Assembly: GCA_963780795.1 (NCBI GenBank)
Contig: CAWADH010000007.1
Location: 1 to 64,000, forward strand
From: DATJGR01 sp963780795
GTDB taxonomy: Bacteria > Pseudomonadota > Gammaproteobacteria > Pseudomonadales > Azotimanducaceae
Length of the DNA: 64,000 bases
Direction: 5' to 3'
Part shown: positions 18,401-26,966 of the stretch, in pieces
How the letters are laid out: every line of letters starts with the position of its first letter
Numbering within the stretch: position 1 is the first letter of the stretch
Notes under the pieces: model-generated
What the model was told of the DNA's origin: nothing
Databases searched by the model: none
Seen by the model: only the letters and a program-made list of their open reading frames with translations
Made by a program: the position numbers and the translations under genes

Positions 18401-18718
18401 AAAGCCATGACGGTGGCCGTCATCATCGCCGGCCTGCTGCCGCTGTTCGTCGGCGAAGGCACCGGCAGCGAGGTGATGCAGCGCATCGCCGCGCCCATGG
18501 TGGGCGGAATGATCACCGCGCCGCTGCTGTCGATGATCGTGCTGCCGGCGGCGTATCTGCTGATGCGAGGCCGTTCGCTGGGAATCGGGCACGCGCCATC
18601 GAATCGGCTAAACGAGAGCCAGAAGCAGACCGGTCACACCCGAAACCAACACCACCGGGATGATCCCCACCTTGAAGCGGAACAGGGCCACCGCGGCAAG
18701 CGCGCCGATGCCGACTGA
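15458..18718 (+). CDS. cusA: Cu(I)/Ag(I) RND efflux pump CusA
   Basis: A 1,086-residue inner-membrane proton antiporter of the HME-RND group. The Cu/Ag subtype is supported by residues known from E. coli CusA: M573 (LLYM), M623 (LEMME) and M672 (NRIDM), plus D617 and E625, all at the same residue numbers. The transmembrane segment 4 motif is AIGAMVDAGVVMIENAHKKLE. After the last segment (PAAYLLMRGRS) there is an extra tail of about 45 residues with six His, encoded opposite the 3' end of chrA. Such a tail is absent from E. coli CusA and may reflect loss of the original stop codon. No cusRS regulators lie nearby. Confidence 0.93.
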   Translation: MIAAVIRWSVDNRLLVLLTTAIVVAWGLVAASRTPLDAIPDLSDVQVIVRTTFPGQAPQVVEDQVTYPLTTTLLSVPHAKTVRGYSLFGESFVYVLFDDGTDLYWARSRVLEYLSQVQARLPVGASAALGPDATGVGWIYEYALVDRSGRHDISELRALQDWFLKYELKTVPNVAEVATIGGFNRQYQVIVDPGRLRAFALPLELVVEAVRSANAETGGSVLELAEAEYMVRARGYLASLDDFRSIGVAAGKDGTAIRLGDVATVQLGPEIRRGVADLNGEGEVVGGVIVLRSGTNALAAIEAVKAKLQTLQAGLPDGVEIVPTYDRSSLIQRAIANLSEKLIEEFMVVVVVCAVFLWHLRSALVAIVTLPIGILAAFIVMQAQGINANIMSLGGIAIAIGAMVDAGVVMIENAHKKLEAWRHAHGGDTLAATQRVELITQAAVEVGPALFVSLLIITLSFVPVFTLQAQEGRLFAPLAYTKTYAMAAAAGLSVTLVPVLMIAFIRGRIADESANPLNRLLIRLYRPVIAAVLARPRTTLLCAALVLAATLWPLARLGSEFMPPLDEGDLLYMPTALPGLAVGKAAEILQQTDRILKTFPEVQSVFGKMGRAESATDPAPLEMMETTLVLKPKSQWRAGLTTDGLIAEMDAALQIPGMANVWVQPIRNRIDMLATGIKSPVGIKIAGPDLAVIERVGRDIEAAVRTVPGTASAFAERVSGGRYIEIVPDRTRIARYGLSIADTQRIVSVAVGGENVGAIVEGLQRFPINVRYPRELRDSVEDLRALPIVTARGATLTLGDIASVEITDGPPMIKSENARPNGWIYVDIRGRDLGGYVADAKRAVAELVDIPAGYSVTWSGQFEYLERAAARLSIVVPFTLAIIFVLLYLTFRSVGHAALLMTTLPFALVGGFWLIYLLGHNVSVASGVGFIALAGVAAEFGVVMLIYLDDAIRQRQSNGALNTQDDLRSAITEGAVLRVRPKAMTVAVIIAGLLPLFVGEGTGSEVMQRIAAPMVGGMITAPLLSMIVLPAAYLLMRGRSLGIGHAPSNRLNESQKQTGHTRNQHHRDDPHLEAEQGHRGKRADAD

Positions 18719-19951
18719 CGGCCACGATAAGGGGCCATCAATGCCGTTCGGCAGAAACACGTGGTATGCGAAGAACACAGCGAGGTTCAGCAACACGCCG
18801 ACCGCCGCCGCGGTGATGGCGTTGAGCGCCGACGTTAGGTGCAGATTGCCACGCGTCGCTTCGACGAACGGCGCACCGATGAAGATGAAGAAGAACGACG
18901 GCAGGAACGTGAAGTAGGTGACGCACACCGCACCCAATGCACCGGCCAGCGCCGGCGAGAGACCGAGTTGCGCCGCGTCGGCATATGCGCCCAGATAGCC
19001 GACGAACGCGACGACCATGATCAACGGCCCCGGCGTGGTCTCGCCGAGCGCGAGCCCGTCGATCATCTGCAGCGCGGTCAGCCAGCCGTAGTGTTCGACC
19101 GCACCCTGCACCACGTACGGCAGCACCGCATACGCGCCGCCGAACGTGACCAGCGCGGCCTTCGTGAAGAACCAGCCCATCTGGAACAGCGTGCCCGTGC
19201 TGCCGTAGATCGCGTCGATCGCGAACAGCGCGCCGGACCACATCGCGATCGCCATACCGAGCGTCGCGATCGCTCGTTGCCATGTCGCTCGGGCGTGCGC
19301 GGGCGACGGCGTATCGTCGTCGATCAGCGCCGCACCATACGATTTGCCGGCACCGCCGTGACCAGCGCTTCCGCCGAACAGACGCGGATCGATCCGTTCG
19401 CCGACGTATCCGATGACACCGGCCATGATCACGATCAGCGGGAACGGCACGTTCAGCGTGAAGATCAGCAGGAAGGCGAGCGCTGCAGTCGCACCGAGCG
19501 CCAGCGTGTGAATCACGCGGCTGCCGATGCGATAGGCGGCGAAGCAGACGATCGCGACGACCGCCGGTTTGATGCCGGCGAACACCGCGGCGACGGACGG
19601 TACGTCTCCGTATGCGACGTAGATCCACGACAGCGCGATCAGCAACACCAGCGACGGCAGCACGAACAGCCCGCCGGCGATCAGCCCGCCCCACGTTCGG
19701 TGCAGCAGCCAGCCGATGTACGTCGCGAGCTGCTGCGCCTCCGGACCCGGCAGCACCATGCAGTAGTTGAGTGCGTGCAGGAAACGCCGCTCGGAGATCC
19801 AGCGCCGCCGCTCTACGAGCTCCTGATGCATGACTGCGATCTGTCCAGCCGGCCCGCCGAAACTGATGAAGCCGAGCTGCAACCAGAAGCGCGTCGCGTG
19901 CGCCAGCGTGACGTCGGTGGGGCGATCGATCGTGTCTGCAACGGAAGTCAG
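18608..19951 (-). CDS. chrA: Chromate transporter ChrA (long-chain form)
   Basis: About 447 residues in two homologous membrane halves, each with an FGGP/FGGA-type motif: LGFISFGGPAGQIAVMH and LVTFGGAYAVLPYV. The segments SERRFLHALNYCMVLPGPEAQ and DGLALGETTPGPLIMV are classic ChrA. It exports chromate or possibly sulfate-like anions. The start is odd. The conserved frame begins before the first TTG (19882), with RFWLQLGFISFGG, and no ATG or GTG occurs before the stop of the upstream gene. CTG at 19951 is the best candidate, with GGAG seven bases upstream. Its last 111 bp overlap the 3' end of convergent cusA. It lies 31 bp downstream of the giant surface-protein gene. Confidence 0.88.
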   Translation of the reverse strand: MTSVADTIDRPTDVTLAHATRFWLQLGFISFGGPAGQIAVMHQELVERRRWISERRFLHALNYCMVLPGPEAQQLATYIGWLLHRTWGGLIAGGLFVLPSLVLLIALSWIYVAYGDVPSVAAVFAGIKPAVVAIVCFAAYRIGSRVIHTLALGATAALAFLLIFTLNVPFPLIVIMAGVIGYVGERIDPRLFGGSAGHGGAGKSYGAALIDDDTPSPAHARATWQRAIATLGMAIAMWSGALFAIDAIYGSTGTLFQMGWFFTKAALVTFGGAYAVLPYVVQGAVEHYGWLTALQMIDGLALGETTPGPLIMVVAFVGYLGAYADAAQLGLSPALAGALGAVCVTYFTFLPSFFFIFIGAPFVEATRGNLHLTSALNAITAAAVGVLLNLAVFFAYHVFLPNGIDGPLSWPSVGIGALAAVALFRFKVGIIPVVLVSGVTGLLLALV

Positions 19952-19982
19952 CGCCGCTCTCCGGTCTCTGCAGCGGCAGAGA

Positions 19983-22900
19983 TTATCGGAGTGTGCGTGC
20001 CGACGGCGAATCGGTCGCGTTGAACGACGCGTAGCCGAGGAACTCCTTCACCGATTCCTGATCGACCTTGAAGCGCAGTTTCAGGAACGGTCCTTGTGCC
20101 GTGTAGTCCGCACCGGTGAAATCGGTGTCTTCGAAACCGGTCACGTTGTAGCCCACCGACACCCACATGTTCTTGTACGGGTTGTAGCCGACCGAGGCGC
20201 CGGTCGAGTAGCTCGTCGTCTCGGTACCGAACGAGTGCAGCACCGAGGTATGAACGCCGGCGTCCCAGCGTTCAGTCAGGTCGTAGCGGAACTCGACGCC
20301 GGTAAGGCTCGTCACGCCGAAGTAATTCTCACCGTCGATGTCGTCGAGCGCGTACTTCAGGCCGAGCTGCAGCGCGAGCTGCCAGCGGCCGGTCGGCGCG
20401 TAGTTGGCGTTCATGTTCTCGACCAGCTTGCGTGTGGTAGTGTCGAACGTGTCGTCCTTGTTCTCGTTGAACACCAGGTCGAGCCGGTTCAGGAACGCCC
20501 AATCGGACTCGAGCGGCCGCCATGCCGCCCCGAAGCGCAGGTCGCCCTGATTCGTCGTGGTCCCATCGCTCTGCTGCGATTCGAGCAGCGCGAAGCTGCC
20601 GGACACCACCTTGCCGTCGTCGAGCTGGCGACTCGCGCCCGCCAGCAGGTTCCACTTGTCCACCTGCTCGCCGTGGTGGTATTCGATACGGCTCGTCGCG
20701 TCCCAGTCGGCCTCTCTGTAACCAAAGCCGATGAACGCGGCACTGAAGTCGTCGTCGATGCTGCCCGACGTGATCGGCACGTTCGGGTTGTACGTCAACG
20801 CATCCGGATCTTCCGCGTCGCCGCTCTCTTCGATCGTCTGCACGCGATCCATGCCGAAGTCGAGCCGCCAGTGCTCGTTCACCTGCCACGTCTGGGCGAG
20901 CCCGGTCGTCTCGTACAACCGCTGCGCGTTCTCACCTTGACGATATCCGACGGCCGCGTTGATGGTGGAACCGGTCCATGGTTGCGCTTTGATGCCGAAG
21001 TGGGTGTTCTGCGTGTCGCGCTCGTCGCCGAACGTGAACTCCTGTTCGCCGATGAGACTGACACCCGACGCGATCTTGTATTCCGCGCCGGTCATCAGCC
21101 GTGTCGGGTAGTCGACGTTGTTCTCGCGGCCGCCGCCCAGGTCGATGTCGGCGATGTTGTTCAGCTTCCAGCGGCCGTCGTCGAACGTGCGCGTCGATCC
21201 CAGCGTCATCTGATTCGCGTCGCGGCTGGTGCCATCCACCGCTTCTTCGCGGATCGCGCGCAAACCGCCTGCCACCTCCAGTGGACCTTCCCGATACACC
21301 AGCGCCGATTCGGCGACGTTGCGGTCGCGATCGGCCACCAGATTCGTCTGCTGGAACGCATCCAGCCGCGCGAGCCATGCTTCCGAAATTCTGTACTCGC
21401 CCTCGGCGCCTGCTTTGCGCGTGCCGGCCTCAGTCGTCGCCTGCTGCCCCAGGCCGAAGTTCTCCTGCTGCTCGCGCAAATACGCCCGCCCGGCCAGATC
21501 ACCGCTCTTGTGTTCCACCTGCGCGAGATAGGCATTCGCCGATCCGTGCTGGTCGGTGTCGGTCGAGGCGGCTTCCAGGGTCAGCACGCTCGACGCCGGC
21601 AACTCCACTCTCAGATCGGCGCCGCCTAGATCGCCGCCGGTACCCGACGCGCCGTCGTGCACGTACGTAACGCCGATCTCGCTGTCGCCCGACCCGAACC
21701 GATAACCAGCACGACCACCACTTACGATTTCGTCCGCCGCGCCGGCGCCGCCGGTTTCGTACTCGGCGACGATGTACACCGGATTGAACAACGCGTCCTG
21801 ATACGGCACCGGTTGCTTGAAGATCAGCGTGCCGCGGTCATAGTCGATCGTGTAGTCGATGTAGCGCGTCAGCGATTCCTCGCTGATCACCACTTCGCTC
21901 TTGAAGCGGTCGCGCACCTGGATGCGGATCGTCTCGCTGTTGATGACCACGCCGCCGTTCGACAGGTGATATTCGCCGGACGTGCCGTCGCCGCGAATGT
22001 CGTCGCGCGCGAAGCCCTGATTCGTTTCGGCGGCAAATCCCTGCAGCCGCACCCGGTCGCCGTAGTACTCGGTGTGCGCGCCGTTCATGCGGCGTGTGTA
22101 ACGCGTCAGTTCGGTTCTGTTGAAGCCGGTGTCGAAGTCGCCGAACAGCGCAACGAAGTCGTCGCGTTCGAGTTTCACGTACACCTTGCTCTGTGTCTGC
22201 GCGTCGTAGCGCTGTTCCGCGCCGTCGCCGTACAGCGTGTAGAACTTGTTCGGGTCGATCTGCTGACCGAGGCTGTTCTGGCCGTGGTTGTCTGAGTCGT
22301 ACGCCAGGGTCATCAGCCATTCGCCGCGCACGCGGCCTTTTGCATAGAACGCCGTGCGACCGTCGGTCGAGATGTCCTTGTCGATGTCGGTCGACTTCAA
22401 TGCCTCCATGTTGCCCGACAGCTGGTTGTAGCCGACGGTGCCCTCACCGAACCCGACCAGCACCCAGTCGCGCGCGGACGGCGCGATCCGCGCGCTGATC
22501 GTCTCCGCCCGGTAGCCGTCGAATGCGAACGTAAGTTGCGCGCGGCCGGAATCGGTCGTTGGCTGCAGTTCGACGTAGGCAATCCCGTCGTCGCGCACCA
22601 GATAGGTGTCGTGTTCGGCTTTCGGCGTCAGCGTCTGGCCCAGCGCGCGTGCCGGCGCGAGCATGTGGAACGGCGGCTCCACGACGAATGCTCCGGTCAT
22701 ACCAGGCCGCACCGGTGCGCCGGAGCGGTCGAGCAGCCGCACCGCGATCACCGACGGCGTGATGCCGTCCGCGATCAGGAACGAACGTTCCGGAACCAGC
22801 TCCGCGCGCACCGGCGCGCCGGAGAAGTGCACGCGGCCGTCGAGGGTCGTTTCCGACGCGTCGCCGATCAACCGCGCCTCGATGCGGTTGTTTCCTTCGC

Positions 22901-25900
22901 TGATCGGTACGTTTCGATAGCGCGTCACCGCAACGCCGTGCTCGCGGTCCACGTCGGTACCGTCGAAGCTGAGCGGGTCGACGGATGCTCCGTCGACCGT
23001 GAGCGCAACGCGCTGGTCCGGGAGGTGCTTCACCACGACCCACGTCGCCGGCACCCGGGGATTCGCATCGGGCAACGGCCACACGATCGCGGGTTCGGCG
23101 GTTTGCTTCGCCAGCCACGCCGTATCGAACGCCGGAATTTTCGCGTCTTCCAGCGCCGGAATCTCGAACGGCCGCCGCGGCGTCAGCGTGCGCTTCGCGG
23201 TCACTTCGACGACGGTGACGTTGGCCGGTTCGGCGCTCGCCATAACCGGCGCGCCAACCGTGGTCGACACCACCGGCGTGCGCAGGCGTTTGCCGTCCAC
23301 TTCGAACATCGCGAGTCCTTTCACGGTTGCGCTCGTGCGCGCGCCGGTTGCGTCCGCCGCGAAGGTGACGGTGTGCTCGAATGCTGCCGCGGTATTGCCC
23401 AGGCGGAACGTCAGTGCGCCGTCGTCATCGGCGAGCGCAACCGGTTGTCCGTCGACGCGCGCCGAGTCGGCGACGAACTTCAGCGTATCCGGCAGCGTCA
23501 CCACGGCGGCGACGCCGTTCAGCGGAATCGCGCCGCCGGACAACGACAGCGTGAAGTTTGCGCGCCGCGTTGCGTCGTCGAGCGACGAGTCGAGGCGCAG
23601 CGTCACCGGGCTCGACAGCGGCGGTTTCTTCGCAACATGGAAATCGGCCCGCCACATGGTGCCGCCCTGCACGTCGACGAATTGCGAGAAGGCGGTGCCG
23701 GCGTGACGCGTATCGTTGCCACAGCTGATCACCTCGTGCGTCTCAGGCAAGGTGGCCACGTCGAGCTGCACGACGTGCGTGCCGGGCTCCACGCCTTCGA
23801 TATGGTACTTGCCGTCGAGATCGGTGACGACGTACGTGCCGTCCTCGAGCAGAACGCGTACACCGGCCAACCCCTTCGCGTGCCCGTCAGCGCAGTCGCC
23901 ATCGATGACCTGGCCGATGAGGATGGCCTTCGTCGCAAACAGGTCTTCGCGCACGGTGACCGTGGCAGACGCCGTGTTGGAGCTGCCGACGCCGACGCCG
24001 GTTACGTGCGCGGCATTCACGGCCTTGCCGATCTCGGCGCCGGCGCTGATCTCCGTTACGTATTCCACCTCGACGGTGGTGGCGGCCGCGACTTCCGGCA
24101 GCGCGAACGTCAGCGTGGTGCCGTTCTTCGCGATGGCCGGCTCCGCGGCGCGCGCGCCGTTGATGCGCACCGAGTTCGACACGTAACGAAACCCCTTGGG
24201 CAACTGGTCGATCAGCGAGCCGTCGGTGACGATGCCGGCGGTGTCCGCGTTCTGGATCAGCACCTGGTACTGCACGAAGTCGCCGACGGCCGCGACGTCC
24301 TTGTTCGCCTGCTTGCTGACGAACACGTCGACTGTCGTCGGGTCCACTGGAACGTCCACCTGCACGGGCTCACCCGCAGTCACCGTGAAGTCGGCGCCGC
24401 GCGACGCCGTAGACAGAATGAACGGCGCACCGGCCAGTGCCTGCAACTGCGCGTCTGCGACGCCGCTCGGAAACGTGTACGCGGGCGGCGGCGCAACGCG
24501 AAGCCGATACGCGCCGGGCGCAACGACCGGGAAACGATAGGTGCCGGTCGCGAACGGAATCTGTGCACCCGCCGCGTCGGTTGCGCCGCGGCCACTCACC
24601 ACGGTCGTTGGATACGCGGTGACGCCGTCGTCGGAAAACACCTTCCCCTCGGCCGGCAAACCGGTTGCCGCATCGAGCAGCGTGACGGAGATGCCGTCCA
24701 CCGCGTCGCCGGTGGCGCTGTTGAAGACGCGCGAGCCCGGATCGACGATCGCCGCAGCGGTGGCGGTGTCAGCTGCGTCGGTCGCGTCCTGATAGTCGAT
24801 CGTCAGCTGCTGTCCGGGTGCAACGCTCAACGCGCAGTCGTTGGCGGCCGCGGCGGCGCGCGTCAGCTGCAGATAACCCGAGAACACGCCGGTGCTCGCG
24901 CCGGTTTCGGTCAACCGCAGCGTTTGCGCGTCGCCATTCGGCGCGTGCGCGGTGACCAGCACCGTGTCGGGCGCGAACGGATCGAGGTCCTGGTCTGCAT
25001 CGGTCAGCACCACGAACACCGGTTCGCCGGCACCGAACGCGCCGCTCGCCAGCAGATCGACCGGTCCCGGTATCGCAATCGCGCCGGCGCGGCTCACCGG
25101 CGCGGGCGATGCGACGAACGAGGCGCCATTGCCGCATTGCGTTGCCGCAACCGGCTGGCTGACGGCGCCGGTTTTGCCGGCCCCAATCGCAAACGTGCCG
25201 ATCGATGCGTGTGTCGGCGTGATCGGCAACAGGTCGAGCGGCAGGTCGACGCGCGACGACGGACCGACCGCGATGGTGAACGTCGCGCCGCGCGACGCAT
25301 CCGACAACGCATACGGCGCGCCCGCCACGGACTGGATCGATGCATCCGATGCCACCGACGGAAACGCAAAACGATGTGGTGGCGTGACGCGCAACTGATA
25401 CGTGCCCGGCGTGAGCCACGGAAAGCGGTATTCGCCGTGGCCGTAGGCGTAGTGCGTTCCGCCGCCGTCGACGACATCGGTACCGGAGACGACCGTTGCC
25501 GGGTATGCGGACGTGCCGTCGTCGCCGGCCACGTGCGCCGGCGCACCGCTGCCGTCGAGCAACAGGATCGACGCGCCGTCGACCGGTTGTCCGGTGCCCG
25601 CAACGAAGACGCGGCTGACCGGATCGAGCATCGCACGCGCCTCTGCGTGATCGGCGGCGTCCGCCGCGTCCACGTAGTTCGCGGTCAACGTCACGTGCAG
25701 CCCGCCGCTGATCGCGCAATCGTGTGCAACGGCGGGAGTGGAAACTGAATCGACGTAGCCGGCGAACGTGCTGCTGTCCACGCTCGTCTCCAGCAATCGC
25801 AGCGTTTCAGCGTCGCCGGCGTCGGTGGTCAGCGTCACGAGAATCGTCTCCCGTACCGCGGGATCCGTGTTGGCATTGGCGTCGATCACTTCGACGAACA

Positions 25901-26927
25901 CCGGTGCGCCGGTCTTGAATACCGACGTACCGTGCAATGCCACGCTGCCCGGCACCGGCAGTTGCGCGCCTGAGAGCGCAGTGGGCGGCGGAACGGTCTG
26001 AAACGGTCCCAACGGATCTGCAGTGGCGCTGCACTGAGTGGCGCCGACTTCGATGGCGCCGAGTCCGGTCATCGACTGCGCGTCTTCGAGAATCAGCACG
26101 CTGGCGTTCGTGCCGGCGCCGCTGCCGGGCGGCGCCGCGGTGACGACGAACGACTGCGCGTGCGACAAGCCCCCTGCGTCAGTGGCCGTCACCACCACCG
26201 TAGCGGACCCGCCGAGCGGGAAGCTCGCCGTCGGCGCAAGTTTCAAGGCGCCGTTCACGACGTCGAAGCGCGGATCGTCGACCGTGTATGTATGCGTGTC
26301 GCCGACGTCGGGATCGGCAACCGTGAGCGCACCCACCATTGCGCCGAACGAGTTCGCATCGAACGTCGTCTTCGCCAGCGCAACCGCCGTGGGCGCTTCG
26401 TTGCGATTGTCGACGACGACGGTGACGTTGACGGTGACCGACGCACCCGACGGATCGGTGGCCGTCACGGCCAGCGTCACGCTCGGTTCGGTTTCGAAAT
26501 CGAGTGCGGATCCCGCCGCCAGGGCGAGCTGCAGGCCCACGATCTGGAAACGCGGATCGGCAATCGAGTAGGTGTGCGTATCGGACGGATCGGGATCGAC
26601 GACGGCGAGCGTGCCAATCGTTGCTCCCGGTGAATTTTCGGCAACGTGATTCGGTGCGAGCGTGACACCGGTCGGCGGGCTGTTGCCGGAAGCCGGGTCG
26701 GTGACGACGGTGTGGCTCGCACTGATGGATTGGGCGGCGCCCGCAATCTGATACGTTGCGGTGGCCGTGTTGGTGATCGGCGTGTTCGGCGGAATGGCCA
26801 TGGCCGCGGCGGACCATAGCGCGCAGACCGACAGCAGAATTTGCCGGCCGATAAATGCGGCTGGCGCGTGGTGCTTACACACCACGCGCCAGACCCGCAA
26901 TGTCATCAGAGATGCGCCGAACATCAT
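19983..26927 (-). CDS. Giant surface protein: cadherin-like and DUF11 repeats with a barrel-like C-terminus
   Basis: A 2,314-residue exported protein. The signal peptide has a long n-region and ends near residue 44 (SAAAMA-IPPN). Residues ~45-75 repeat a TATATYQIAGAAQ module shared with two neighbouring proteins. Cadherin-like repeats follow at ~80-270 (VAENSPGATIGTLAVVDPD). A duplicated module of about 245 residues occupies ~320-566 and ~615-859, each copy containing AYP-TVVSG. A DUF11 domain lies at ~905-1000 (VGDFVQYQVLIQN), then an SdrD-B-like fold at ~1015-1070 (TDLDGKYHIEGVEPG). From ~1530 to the end the alternating pattern resembles an outer-membrane beta barrel. The function is unknown. 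It is the last gene of the DUF11 cluster and probably its outer-membrane anchor or secretion partner. Confidence 0.85.
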   Translation of the reverse strand: MMFGASLMTLRVWRVVCKHHAPAAFIGRQILLSVCALWSAAAMAIPPNTPITNTATATYQIAGAAQSISASHTVVTDPASGNSPPTGVTLAPNHVAENSPGATIGTLAVVDPDPSDTHTYSIADPRFQIVGLQLALAAGSALDFETEPSVTLAVTATDPSGASVTVNVTVVVDNRNEAPTAVALAKTTFDANSFGAMVGALTVADPDVGDTHTYTVDDPRFDVVNGALKLAPTASFPLGGSATVVVTATDAGGLSHAQSFVVTAAPPGSGAGTNASVLILEDAQSMTGLGAIEVGATQCSATADPLGPFQTVPPPTALSGAQLPVPGSVALHGTSVFKTGAPVFVEVIDANANTDPAVRETILVTLTTDAGDAETLRLLETSVDSSTFAGYVDSVSTPAVAHDCAISGGLHVTLTANYVDAADAADHAEARAMLDPVSRVFVAGTGQPVDGASILLLDGSGAPAHVAGDDGTSAYPATVVSGTDVVDGGGTHYAYGHGEYRFPWLTPGTYQLRVTPPHRFAFPSVASDASIQSVAGAPYALSDASRGATFTIAVGPSSRVDLPLDLLPITPTHASIGTFAIGAGKTGAVSQPVAATQCGNGASFVASPAPVSRAGAIAIPGPVDLLASGAFGAGEPVFVVLTDADQDLDPFAPDTVLVTAHAPNGDAQTLRLTETGASTGVFSGYLQLTRAAAAANDCALSVAPGQQLTIDYQDATDAADTATAAAIVDPGSRVFNSATGDAVDGISVTLLDAATGLPAEGKVFSDDGVTAYPTTVVSGRGATDAAGAQIPFATGTYRFPVVAPGAYRLRVAPPPAYTFPSGVADAQLQALAGAPFILSTASRGADFTVTAGEPVQVDVPVDPTTVDVFVSKQANKDVAAVGDFVQYQVLIQNADTAGIVTDGSLIDQLPKGFRYVSNSVRINGARAAEPAIAKNGTTLTFALPEVAAATTVEVEYVTEISAGAEIGKAVNAAHVTGVGVGSSNTASATVTVREDLFATKAILIGQVIDGDCADGHAKGLAGVRVLLEDGTYVVTDLDGKYHIEGVEPGTHVVQLDVATLPETHEVISCGNDTRHAGTAFSQFVDVQGGTMWRADFHVAKKPPLSSPVTLRLDSSLDDATRRANFTLSLSGGAIPLNGVAAVVTLPDTLKFVADSARVDGQPVALADDDGALTFRLGNTAAAFEHTVTFAADATGARTSATVKGLAMFEVDGKRLRTPVVSTTVGAPVMASAEPANVTVVEVTAKRTLTPRRPFEIPALEDAKIPAFDTAWLAKQTAEPAIVWPLPDANPRVPATWVVVKHLPDQRVALTVDGASVDPLSFDGTDVDREHGVAVTRYRNVPISEGNNRIEARLIGDASETTLDGRVHFSGAPVRAELVPERSFLIADGITPSVIAVRLLDRSGAPVRPGMTGAFVVEPPFHMLAPARALGQTLTPKAEHDTYLVRDDGIAYVELQPTTDSGRAQLTFAFDGYRAETISARIAPSARDWVLVGFGEGTVGYNQLSGNMEALKSTDIDKDISTDGRTAFYAKGRVRGEWLMTLAYDSDNHGQNSLGQQIDPNKFYTLYGDGAEQRYDAQTQSKVYVKLERDDFVALFGDFDTGFNRTELTRYTRRMNGAHTEYYGDRVRLQGFAAETNQGFARDDIRGDGTSGEYHLSNGGVVINSETIRIQVRDRFKSEVVISEESLTRYIDYTIDYDRGTLIFKQPVPYQDALFNPVYIVAEYETGGAGAADEIVSGGRAGYRFGSGDSEIGVTYVHDGASGTGGDLGGADLRVELPASSVLTLEAASTDTDQHGSANAYLAQVEHKSGDLAGRAYLREQQENFGLGQQATTEAGTRKAGAEGEYRISEAWLARLDAFQQTNLVADRDRNVAESALVYREGPLEVAGGLRAIREEAVDGTSRDANQMTLGSTRTFDDGRWKLNNIADIDLGGGRENNVDYPTRLMTGAEYKIASGVSLIGEQEFTFGDERDTQNTHFGIKAQPWTGSTINAAVGYRQGENAQRLYETTGLAQTWQVNEHWRLDFGMDRVQTIEESGDAEDPDALTYNPNVPITSGSIDDDFSAAFIGFGYREADWDATSRIEYHHGEQVDKWNLLAGASRQLDDGKVVSGSFALLESQQSDGTTTNQGDLRFGAAWRPLESDWAFLNRLDLVFNENKDDTFDTTTRKLVENMNANYAPTGRWQLALQLGLKYALDDIDGENYFGVTSLTGVEFRYDLTERWDAGVHTSVLHSFGTETTSYSTGASVGYNPYKNMWVSVGYNVTGFEDTDFTGADYTAQGPFLKLRFKVDQESVKEFLGYASFNATDSPSARTLR

Positions 26928-26966
26928 CGCATCCGGCCTGACGCCGGTTGCAACGCTGCTGCTACG

